Shown piece by piece: positions 1 through 5,085 of a DNA stretch of 6,736 nt; the first letter of the stretch is position 1, and every line of letters starts with the position of its first letter. The position numbers were made by a program, and so were the translations under genes. The notes beneath the pieces are model-generated. The model saw nothing but the letters and a program-made list of their open reading frames with translations. It ran no database searches and was not told where the DNA came from. Location: positions 1 to 6,736 of the forward strand of contig JAHFFC010000050.1 in assembly GCA_023248175.1 (NCBI GenBank). The letters are read 5' to 3'. The DNA comes from Candidatus Omnitrophota bacterium. GTDB taxonomy: Bacteria > Omnitrophota > Gorgyraeia > JACOVV01.

Positions 1-425
1 ACTTCCTCACCGGTGTTTTGGAAACTGTCATCGAGGAGGAAGCAATCTTTCAATGGAGAATCGAGTAGGCGTTTTAAGAGAGAGAATTCAAAATAGACAT
101 CGGCGTCCATTATCAAAAGATCGCTGTCAAAATAGGAGGCACTCGACCAGAGAGAAACAATATTCCCTTTGGTGAAATCCGGATTCTCGACAGGGATTAC
201 TTTTGTGCCAGAAAGGAGTTTCTGCTCCGAATCCAGAAAGGCAAGGATCTTTTCTTTTTGATAGCCGACCACAATGACAATTTCTTGAACGCCGCAATTA
301 ACAAGTCCCAGCAGAGTCCGTTTCAGCAACGGTTCTCCCTGGACTTCCACCATGCACTTGGGTCCCTGTTTTGCTAAAGGACCGAGTCGTTTACCTCTGC
401 CTGCCGCTAGAAGGATTGCACGCAC
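1..425 (-). CDS. LicC-like nucleotidyltransferase (sugar/choline-phosphate cytidylyltransferase type), 3'-truncated by window edge
   Basis: This is the N-terminal 141 residues of a nucleotidyl transferase with a Rossmann-like fold; the C-terminus lies outside the window. Seen: the nucleotide-binding signature LAAGRGKRL at residues 6-14, the Pro-Lys pair at 22-23, VVGY at 52-55, and a DAD metal-binding motif at 107-109. The stretch ENPDFTKGNIVSLWSS (80-95) resembles the N-P-x-(F/Y)-x-x-x-N-x-x-S-L pattern of LicC-type phosphocholine cytidylyltransferases and inositol-1-phosphate cytidylyltransferases. The family transfers NMP from NTP to a phosphorylated sugar or alcohol for cell-surface polymers or lipids, in the cytoplasm. 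The exact substrate cannot be read from this part. The start is GTG at 425-423: an in-frame TAA lies two codons upstream, and the next ATG would remove the signature. No good Shine-Dalgarno is seen close to the GTG (a GGGAGG lies about 21 nt upstream). The gene is divergent from the rpmH operon. Confidence 0.88.
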   Translation of the reverse strand, partial: MRAILLAAGRGKRLGPLAKQGPKCMVEVQGEPLLKRTLLGLVNCGVQEIVIVVGYQKEKILAFLDSEQKLLSGTKVIPVENPDFTKGNIVSLWSSASYFDSDLLIMDADVYFEFSLLKRLLDSPLKDCFLLDDSFQNTGEE

Positions 426-434
426 ATCTTAAGA

Positions 435-440
435 ATAATA
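435..440 (-). promoter_or_regulatory. possible -10 element for the divergent nucleotidyltransferase gene
   Basis: On the minus strand TATTAT lies only 9 nt upstream of the GTG start at 425. If used, transcription would begin at or within a few bases of the start codon, giving a leaderless message. The -35 region is poor (TTTGCC at 16 nt or ATTTGC at 17 nt spacing), so this is a weak prediction. Confidence 0.25.
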
Positions 441-520
441 CAAATGCCTCCCAAAAGGCAAATGAAGACTCCTTGCATCAGAAATTCCCCAAGTTGACTG
501 ATGACGTTGATAACCCTAAA

Positions 521-567
521 ACTCCCCCTTTGAAAAAGGGGGAAAAAGGGGGATTTGGGGGGTGTAA
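521..567. repeat. REP-like C-run/G-run palindromic intergenic repeat
   Basis: A perfect 9-bp stem (TCCCCCTTT at 523-531 with AAAGGGGGA at 535-543, loop GAA) is followed by a second AAAAAGGGGG (543-552) and then ATTTGGGGGG (553-562). AAAAAGGGGG therefore occurs twice in direct tandem (533-552). This C5T3/A3G5 pattern is that of dispersed intergenic repeats common in several bacterial genomes; when translated they give spurious 'PPLKKGxKGGFGG'-type peptides. It sits between two divergent promoters. Three G-runs of 5, 5 and 6 lie close together, with a fourth (GGGG) at 584-587, so G-quadruplex folding is conceivable. It is not a simple terminator, since no gene ends into it: both neighbours start here. 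That it is a multi-copy genomic repeat is inferred from its form, as only one copy is in the window. Confidence 0.7.
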
Positions 568-610
568 GAGATTTTCAGTTGTTGGGGAACTTCTGGGAGA
601 AGACTTATCC

Positions 611-639
611 TTGACATAGATTCTACCATCCGGTACAAT
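611..639 (+). promoter_or_regulatory. sigma70-type promoter of the rpmH operon
   Basis: A perfect -35 TTGACA (611-616) is followed after exactly 17 bp by TACAAT (634-639), five of six matches to TATAAT. The predicted start of transcription is near 645-647, only about 6-8 nt before the rpmH ATG at 653. It probably drives the whole rpmH-rnpA-yidD-yidC-jag-mnmG cluster, as no other convincing promoter or terminator is seen before 5038. Confidence 0.8.
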
Positions 640-652
640 AACACGACTAACG

Positions 653-790
653 ATGAAATTCACCCTAAAACCGATATCAAACCGAAAAAAGAAGCGTAAG
701 AGCGGATTCCGCAAGCGGATGTTGACCCGAGCGGGGCGTAAAATTATCAACCGCCGCCGGTCCCGAGGCAGGAAACGATTAACTCCCTAA
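653..790 (+). CDS. rpmH: 50S ribosomal protein L34
   Basis: A 45-residue, very basic protein that is a component of the large ribosomal subunit. The family pattern is clear: [19 protein letters not shown] at the start, then FRKRM, AGRKII, and the signature [11 protein letters not shown] near the end. Typical L34 is 44-47 residues, so it is full length. Residues 2-5 differ somewhat from the common KRTxQPS form (here KFTLKPIS). No Shine-Dalgarno precedes the ATG, and the promoter -10 ends only 13 nt upstream, so translation may start on a leaderless or near-leaderless mRNA. The gene opens the operon; its last 13 bases overlap the proposed start of rnpA. It is too small for a typical ORF cut-off but unambiguous. 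Confidence 0.96.
   Translation: MKFTLKPISNRKKKRKSGFRKRMLTRAGRKIINRRRSRGRKRLTP
765..773 (+). promoter_or_regulatory. candidate ribosome binding site for a non-ATG rnpA start
   Basis: GAGGCAGGA at the end of rpmH offers GAGG 9 nt and AGGA 4 nt before the ATT codon at 778. It supports initiation at ATT inside rpmH. It is purine-rich coding sequence of L34 (Arg-Gly-Arg codons), so it could be coincidental. Confidence 0.4.
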
Positions 791-1119
791 AATCACACAG
801 TGCCTTTAGCCGCGTCTACCGTGAAGGAGAACATTTTTTAGGAAAATGGATGAAGCTCTATGCGTCCCCTTCCCTGTATGAGCAGACCCGGGTAGGGGTT
901 GTCTGCAGCAAGGAGAACTTCCGCAGGAGTGTGGACCGCAATAGAGTTAAGAGGCGGCTGAGGGAATGTTATCGACTGCATCAGGGGGCATTGAAAACGG
1001 GAATTGAGTTAGTGATCGTTGCCATGAAGGAGATGGGAGCGATGCCTTCCCCTTCCTTCGAGGAGATCAAAGCGGATTTCCTTACCCTCTGCAAGAAAGC
1101 AGATGTACTGAAAGAATAA
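778..1119 (+). CDS. rnpA: ribonuclease P protein component, probable ATT start
   Basis: This is the protein subunit of RNase P, which works with the M1/RnpB RNA to remove 5' leaders from pre-tRNAs. From ATT 778 it is 113 residues, the usual family length. Seen: the N-terminal family block [17 protein letters not shown] (residues 4-20), the RVGVVCSK strand (about 38-45), and the signature [10 protein letters not shown] (54-63), whose RNR motif contacts the RNA. The open frame between the preceding stop (TAA at 739-741) and the ATG at 850 has no ATG, GTG, TTG or CTG. A start at ATG 850, which has AGGA 6 nt before it, would give 89 residues and lose the first helix and the Phe/Arg-rich leader-binding surface. 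ATT fits homology and has upstream GAGG/AGGA; an undetected sequence error is the other explanation. It overlaps rpmH by 13 bp, as is common for this gene pair. Product certain, start uncertain. Confidence 0.92.
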   Translation: MNSLKSHSAFSRVYREGEHFLGKWMKLYASPSLYEQTRVGVVCSKENFRRSVDRNRVKRRLRECYRLHQGALKTGIELVIVAMKEMGAMPSPSFEEIKADFLTLCKKADVLKE

Positions 1120-1123
1120 TCTC

Positions 1124-1330
1124 ATGAAGAAACTCTTGAGGGTCATCATCCGAATGTATCAATTAGGGATTTCCCCTTTTTTGCCCATGGTCTGTCGCTT
1201 TACTCCAACCTGCTCAGAGTATATGAGAACCGTGCTAGAGCAACGGGGGTTTGTCCGAGGGATCCTTAAAGGATTTTGGCGGATTGCCAGGTGCCACCCT
1301 TTCTCAAGAGGAGGAGATGATCCAGTATGA
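1124..1330 (+). CDS. yidD: membrane protein insertion efficiency factor YidD
   Basis: A 68-residue protein of the YidD family, a small membrane-associated factor that helps Sec/YidC-dependent insertion. Seen: an amphipathic N-terminus with the LGISPFLP segment (14-21), the signature CRFTPTCSEY (24-33), and the C-terminal block RIARCHPFSRGGDDPV (53-68), with conserved Cys24, Cys30 and Cys57. Families usually run 70-85 residues; this one ends immediately after DPV without the usual variable tail. It starts 4 nt after the rnpA stop with little Shine-Dalgarno, so translational coupling is likely. Its TGA overlaps the yidC ATG in an ATGA arrangement, and the gene pair rnpA-yidD-yidC is the conserved order. 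Confidence 0.95.
   Translation: MKKLLRVIIRMYQLGISPFLPMVCRFTPTCSEYMRTVLEQRGFVRGILKGFWRIARCHPFSRGGDDPV
1309..1314 (+). promoter_or_regulatory. ribosome binding site of yidC
   Basis: AGGAGG inside the 3' end of yidD lies 12 nt before the ATG at 1327 and 15 nt before the alternative ATG at 1330. The spacing is long but the match to the anti-Shine-Dalgarno is full. The yidD stop overlaps the start, so reinitiation may also contribute. Confidence 0.55.
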
Positions 1331-2985
1331 TGGAAAAACGGACCTTATTAGCGATCGCGATCACGGCAGGATTTCTCCTCATTTATCCGTTCCTCTTGGA
1401 GAAAATGGGGATTGTCAGCCGCGCCCCTCTTAAGCCGACACCGGCTGTCAGTGCCGATGGGGTAAAAGTCCCCTCACCCAGTACCAGTACCAGTACCAGT
1501 ACCAGTACCAGTACCGCAGGGGATACTTCTTTATACGAAGGGGAATTTCCCTCTCCGACAAAAACGATCACGTTAGAACAAGACTGGCTGAAGCTCGTTG
1601 TCGCTGACAGCACAGGAAGCATCACGCAAGCCGAGCTCCCGCGCTATCAAGATTCTTCCACGGGTCAGCAGGAGGCCCTCCGCTTTTTCTGGAGTCAGGG
1701 GATCGGGTTGGGATGGGTACAGGATCAGTCGGGAAAGATACAGCCGAAAGTTTCCTCAGAGTTGATATCTATTTCTAGAGAAGCGGCTCTGGTTCAGAGC
1801 CGCTTCTCTAGCGGGATAGAATTGACGCAAGCCTACCAGCTTCGAGCGGGACAACCAGCGCTGGAGATGGCTCTGACTTGGAAGAATCCGACGGCACGAA
1901 CGATCTCCGTTCATCCGACGATCTGGATGGGGGGAGAGACCCTAGACTTGACTCACCGTGAAGATGTTCGCCTAGTGGAATGCAGTATTCTCGAAGAAAA
2001 CGGAAAGATCCTGCATCGCCCCTTTCATCAGCTGGGAAATGTTGAGAAACCGACGCGGTTCACAGGACAGCTAGAATGGCTGGCATTGAAAGGAAAATAT
2101 TTCTCGATCCTCATGGCGCCAAGCGAAGGGGTAGCGCAAGAAGCGCTCTGTTATCGCACCAGCCAGGGGGAAATTCGATCTGCTTTGGTGATGGCTCCTC
2201 AAGAAATCCCTGCCGGCGGTGAAGTTCGGCAGACGGTCATTCTTTATATCGGTCCCAACAATTCTGAGATTCTGGGAGCGGCTCACCGCGGAATGGAAAA
2301 ACTTGTCGCCGGCGGGATAATGGCAGCGATCGGGCAGATCCTCCTCTCTATTCTCAATGGGATTCACACGGTAGTCCGAAATTACGGGCTTGCGATTATT
2401 CTCCTGACACTGCTGGTGAATCTATGCTTATTTCCTTTAACGGCGAAGAGCCTGAAATCAATGAAAGGACTTCAAAAACTTCAGCCAAAAATTCAGAAAC
2501 TCAAAGAGACGCACAAGAATAGTCCAGAGAAGATGAACCAAGAGGTGTTAAAGCTCTATCGGGAACATAAAGTCAATCCTCTAGGGGGATGCCTGCCGAT
2601 GGTGCTGCAGATGCCGGTCTTTATCGCCCTCTATCAGACGCTGGTGCGATCTATTGAACTGCGCGGGGCTCATTTCCTTTGGATTCGAGACCTTTCATCG
2701 CCGGATGGGTTTTGCCGTCTGCCGTGGGGAATCCCATTTATCGGCAATTACGTTAACCTCCTTCCGCTCTTAATGATCGCGGCGATGGTCTGGCAGCAGA
2801 AGCTTTCCGCGAAAACGACAGCAACCCCGGCCGCTCCCAACGATCCCCAGCGGATGATGGCGACCATCATGCCGGTGATGTTCGGGTTTCTCTTTTATCA
2901 TCTTCCGTCGGGGCTAGTTTTATACTGGTTGACCAATACGTTGATTATGGCAACCTATCAGAGTCAGTTAATGCGAACTACTTAA
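1327..2985 (+). CDS. yidC: membrane protein insertase YidC (diderm type, large periplasmic domain)
   Basis: A 552-residue Oxa1/YidC/Alb3 insertase that places membrane proteins in the inner membrane alone or with SecYEG. An N-terminal anchor (about 7-24, LLAIAITAGFLLIYPFLL) is followed by a periplasmic P1 domain to about 320 and the conserved insertase domain (about 325-548). Seen: YGLAIILL, FPLTAKSLKSM, LQPKI, the cytoplasmic hairpin EKMNQEVLKLYREHKVNPLGG, the block NPLGGCLPMVLQMPVFIALY, WIRDLS, and FYHLPSGLVLYW near the end. The chain stops soon after the last membrane segment with no long basic tail. Oddities: a (Ser-Thr)6 linker at residues 52-63; a perfect 17-bp inverted repeat in the P1 coding region; and Asn365 (codon 2419-2421) where the E. 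coli groove residue Arg366 aligns. The start could be 1327 or the next ATG at 1330, differing by one Met. It overlaps yidD by 4 bp. Confidence 0.97.
   Translation: MMEKRTLLAIAITAGFLLIYPFLLEKMGIVSRAPLKPTPAVSADGVKVPSPSTSTSTSTSTSTAGDTSLYEGEFPSPTKTITLEQDWLKLVVADSTGSITQAELPRYQDSSTGQQEALRFFWSQGIGLGWVQDQSGKIQPKVSSELISISREAALVQSRFSSGIELTQAYQLRAGQPALEMALTWKNPTARTISVHPTIWMGGETLDLTHREDVRLVECSILEENGKILHRPFHQLGNVEKPTRFTGQLEWLALKGKYFSILMAPSEGVAQEALCYRTSQGEIRSALVMAPQEIPAGGEVRQTVILYIGPNNSEILGAAHRGMEKLVAGGIMAAIGQILLSILNGIHTVVRNYGLAIILLTLLVNLCLFPLTAKSLKSMKGLQKLQPKIQKLKETHKNSPEKMNQEVLKLYREHKVNPLGGCLPMVLQMPVFIALYQTLVRSIELRGAHFLWIRDLSSPDGFCRLPWGIPFIGNYVNLLPLLMIAAMVWQQKLSAKTTATPAAPNDPQRMMATIMPVMFGFLFYHLPSGLVLYWLTNTLIMATYQSQLMRTT
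1480..1515 (+). repeat. (AGTACC)6 in-frame hexanucleotide tandem repeat in yidC
   Basis: Six perfect consecutive copies of AGTACC encode Ser-Thr six times (YidC residues 52-63), in the flexible linker between the N-terminal anchor and the folded periplasmic domain. Each unit is two codons, so copy-number change by slippage would alter linker length without breaking the frame. Confidence 0.97.
1775..1811. repeat. perfect 17-bp inverted repeat with 3-nt loop inside yidC
   Basis: The left arm CTAGAGAAGCGGCTCTG (1775-1791), loop GTT (1792-1794) and right arm CAGAGCCGCTTCTCTAG (1795-1811) are exact reverse complements. The element lies in the P1 coding region, about residues 150-162 (S-R-E-A-A-L-V-Q-S-R-F-S-S), and keeps the frame open. 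No T-run follows, so it is not a standard intrinsic terminator. In mRNA it would form a very stable hairpin. Function unknown. Confidence 0.95.
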
Positions 2986-3002
2986 GGGAAGAAGAGGATG
3001 GT

Positions 3003-3206
3003 ATGAGAAAAGTAAATCAGAGTGTTGAAATCCAAGCAGGGACGACAAAGGAAGCCATTGATGCCGCATTGAAGCATCTAGGCGTTAAGAAAGAGCAAGT
3101 CAGCGTTAGTGTTCTTTCCGAAGAACAACGAGGGCTCTTTGGAATGCGAGGAGCCAAGCCAGTCAAAGTCCGAGTTACCATCAAGGAAGGGAATGGGGGT
3201 CAATGA
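3003..3206 (+). CDS. jag: stand-alone Jag_N-domain protein (reduced Jag/KhpB)
   Basis: A 67-residue protein consisting of only the Jag N-terminal domain. Seen: VEIQAGTTKEAIDAALKHLG (8-27), the helix that opens Jag proteins; then KKEQVSVSVLSEEQRGLFGM (29-48), containing the GLFG signature; then AKPVKVRVTIKE (51-62). Full Jag/KhpB/EloR proteins of about 200 or more residues continue with KH and R3H RNA-binding domains, which are wholly absent: the stop codon overlaps the mnmG start (ATGA at 3203-3206). No remnant of KH or R3H can lie downstream, because mnmG begins immediately. The position directly after yidC is the normal place for jag. It starts 17 nt after yidC with AGAGG 5 nt before ATG. 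Role inferred: it may retain the YidC- or membrane-associated part of Jag without RNA binding. Confidence 0.85.
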   Translation: MRKVNQSVEIQAGTTKEAIDAALKHLGVKKEQVSVSVLSEEQRGLFGMRGAKPVKVRVTIKEGNGGQ

Positions 3207-5038
3207 CGGCGTACCGTTTCGATAAGAGCTATGATGTGATCGTGGTTGGCGCTGGACATGCCGGCTGTGAAGCGGCGTTAGCCACCAGCCGAATGGGGCT
3301 GGCAACACTGCTGTTGACGATGAATTTAGACACCATCGCGCAGATGTCTTGCAATCCCGCGATCGGCGGATTAGGAAAAGGGCATCTTGTCCGCGAAATG
3401 GACGCGCTCGGCGGTGAGATGGGGAAGGTGATTGATCAAACTGGTATCCATTTCAAGATGCTGAATCTATCCAAAGGCCCCGCTGTTTGGGCGCCGCGGG
3501 CGCAAGCCGATAAAAAAGCCTACCAGTTTCGCGTTAAACATATCCTCGAATGCCAGAAGAACCTCGACATTAAACAACAACAGGTGCAGGAAATTCTTGT
3601 TGAATCTGCCACTGATGGAGCAAAAAAGATCAGAGGTGTTTTAACCACCACCGGTATTGAATTTGACTGCCGCCTCGTCATCGTCACCACGGGAACTTTC
3701 TTAAAAGGGCTCATCCATATGGGCGAAGAAAAAATCCAGAGTGGACGATTCGGAGAAACGGCGGCGGTCGGATTGAGTGCCAGTCTTGAAAAACTGGGAA
3801 TTCAAATCGGCCGGTTAAAAACAGGGACTCCCCCGCGAATTAACCGCCAGACCATCCACTATGACGGACTGGAGGTGCATCCGCCTGACCATCCTCCACA
3901 GCCGTTCTCTTACTCCACAGAAAAAGTGACCCAGCCCCAGATCAATTGCCATATTACTTATACCAATGAAAAAACGCACGAACTCATCCGTGCCAATACC
4001 CATCGCTCGCCGATGTATAACGGGCAAATTCAAAGTATCGGGCCGCGCTACTGCCCTTCAATCGAAGATAAAGTCAACCGTTTCCGTGACAAAACAAGAC
4101 ACCAGCTTTTCCTGGAACCGGAAGGGATCCATACTGAAGAGGTCTATATCAACGGGTTATCCACATCTCTTCCACAGGATGTGCAAATTGCTATCTTAAA
4201 GACAATCAATGGGTTAGAAGAATCTGAGATCATGCGGTTCGGGTATGCTGTGGAATACGACTTTGCCCCGCCGACTCAACTTTTGCCAACATTGGAGACA
4301 AAGCAGGTGGATGGGTTGTTTCATGCCGGACAGATCAACGGTACCTCCGGTTATGAGGAGGCCGGAGCTCAAGGGCTGATGGCGGGGATTAACGCGGCGC
4401 TGAAGTTGAAAGGGAGACCCCCTTTGATCCTGGGTCGTTCATCAGCTTATATCGGTGTCATGAACGATGATTTGGTGACAAAAGGGGTGGATGAACCGTA
4501 TCGGATCTTCACTTCCCGCGCGGAACACCGATTGCTCCTCCGTCAGGATAACGCGGATCAGCGTTTGATGAAATATGGATTCGAATTAGGATTAGTCCCG
4601 GGAGATCTTTACGAGCAACAGCGAAGAAAATGGGAGCGGGTCAAAGAAAGAATTGTGTTCTTATCCACCACTTTTACCAACGAAGGGTCTCTGGTTCAGT
4701 TGTTGCGGCGTCCAGAGGTCAGATACGATGACCTTGCAAAAAAAATCCCTGAGTCTCTGGAGCTGGACAACGGTGTTAAGATGCAAGTAGAAACAGAAAT
4801 TAAGTATGAAGGCTACATTCGGCGAGAAGAAGCCCTGGTCGAACGGTTTAAGAAGTTAGAAGATAAAAAAATCCCTCCAGAATTTCTGTATGACGCCGTG
4901 AAAGGAATCCGCCGTGAAGCCAAAGAGAAGCTGAGCAAAATCCGCCCCGTCTCTGTGGGGCAGGCTTCACGGATTTCCGGGGTCACTCCTTGCGATCTCT
5001 CTCTGCTCTTAGTCAGTCTCGAGCAAAAAATTTCGTAA
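3203..5038 (+). CDS. mnmG: tRNA uridine-5-carboxymethylaminomethyl modification enzyme MnmG (GidA)
   Basis: A 611-residue FAD enzyme that with MnmE forms cmnm5U/nm5U at wobble U34 of tRNAs reading split codon boxes, in the cytoplasm. Seen: the dinucleotide-binding motif GAGHAG (16-21); MSCNPAIGGLGKGHLVREMD with Cys50; KGPAVWAPRAQAD; GTFLKG; RLKTGTPPRI; YCPSIEDKV with Cys284; FLEPEG and NGLSTSLP; HAGQINGTSGYEEAGAQGL; TSRAEHRLLLRQDNAD; and the helical C-terminal tRNA/MnmE-binding region ending RISGVTPCDLSLLL. Length is close to the usual 620-630 and no domain is missing. The ATG overlaps the preceding stop by 4 bp, with GGAAGGG/GGGGG just upstream. mnmE, which often sits between jag and mnmG, is not here, nor is rsmG or parAB downstream. 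It ends the tight operon; no terminator hairpin is visible in the 47-bp gap. Confidence 0.97.
   Translation: MTAYRFDKSYDVIVVGAGHAGCEAALATSRMGLATLLLTMNLDTIAQMSCNPAIGGLGKGHLVREMDALGGEMGKVIDQTGIHFKMLNLSKGPAVWAPRAQADKKAYQFRVKHILECQKNLDIKQQQVQEILVESATDGAKKIRGVLTTTGIEFDCRLVIVTTGTFLKGLIHMGEEKIQSGRFGETAAVGLSASLEKLGIQIGRLKTGTPPRINRQTIHYDGLEVHPPDHPPQPFSYSTEKVTQPQINCHITYTNEKTHELIRANTHRSPMYNGQIQSIGPRYCPSIEDKVNRFRDKTRHQLFLEPEGIHTEEVYINGLSTSLPQDVQIAILKTINGLEESEIMRFGYAVEYDFAPPTQLLPTLETKQVDGLFHAGQINGTSGYEEAGAQGLMAGINAALKLKGRPPLILGRSSAYIGVMNDDLVTKGVDEPYRIFTSRAEHRLLLRQDNADQRLMKYGFELGLVPGDLYEQQRRKWERVKERIVFLSTTFTNEGSLVQLLRRPEVRYDDLAKKIPESLELDNGVKMQVETEIKYEGYIRREEALVERFKKLEDKKIPPEFLYDAVKGIRREAKEKLSKIRPVSVGQASRISGVTPCDLSLLLVSLEQKIS
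4157..4165 (+). other. consensus DnaA-box sequence inside mnmG
   Basis: TTATCCACA is a perfect match to the E. coli-type DnaA box, and TTATCCACC, one mismatch, occurs at 4661-4669 on the same strand. mnmG/gidA lies near oriC in many bacteria. Both are in coding sequence (4157 encodes conserved Leu-Ser-Thr) and there is no AT-rich region or tight cluster, so this is only a sequence match. Confidence 0.3.
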
Positions 5039-5058
5039 AAAATAAGGGTATTTTGTAG

Positions 5059-5064
5059 TATGAT
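5059..5064 (+). promoter_or_regulatory. possible -10 element before the cysD-like gene
   Basis: TATGAT in the 47-bp mnmG/cysD gap matches the -10 consensus at five of six positions. No recognisable -35 lies 16-18 bp upstream (the region is A-rich). It may give cysDN a separate promoter, or the pair may simply be read through from mnmG. Confidence 0.25.
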
Positions 5065-5085
5065 GGGGACAAAAGGGCTGAAGAA

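Noticed and set aside
494..522. Second possible promoter TTGACT-17-TAAAAC upstream of rpmH
   Set aside because: The -10 match is poor and the hairpin repeat lies directly downstream; the TTGACA/TACAAT promoter at 611-639 is far better.
371..619. 82-residue plus-strand ORF across the intergenic repeat
   Set aside because: It runs antisense through the nucleotidyltransferase start and through the C-run/G-run repeat, giving the familiar spurious PPLKKG...GGFGG peptide; no ribosome binding site or family resemblance.
478..750. 90-residue minus-strand ORF ending in PPNPPFSPFFKGG-type sequence
   Set aside because: It is the opposite-strand reading of the same repeat and overlaps rpmH antisense; an artefact of the repeat.
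1350..1357. GCGATCGC octamer, as in the cyanobacterial HIP1 repeat
   Set aside because: Only a single copy in 6.7 kb, within a coding region; HIP1-bearing genomes show it about once per kilobase or more.
4157..4669. mnmG as a replication origin
   Set aside because: One perfect and one imperfect DnaA box 500 bp apart in coding DNA, without an AT-rich unwinding element or box cluster, does not make an origin.
4944..4961. GCCCC...GGGGC small inverted repeat near the end of mnmG
   Set aside because: Only a 5-bp stem with an 8-nt loop, inside the coding sequence and with no T-run; expected by chance.
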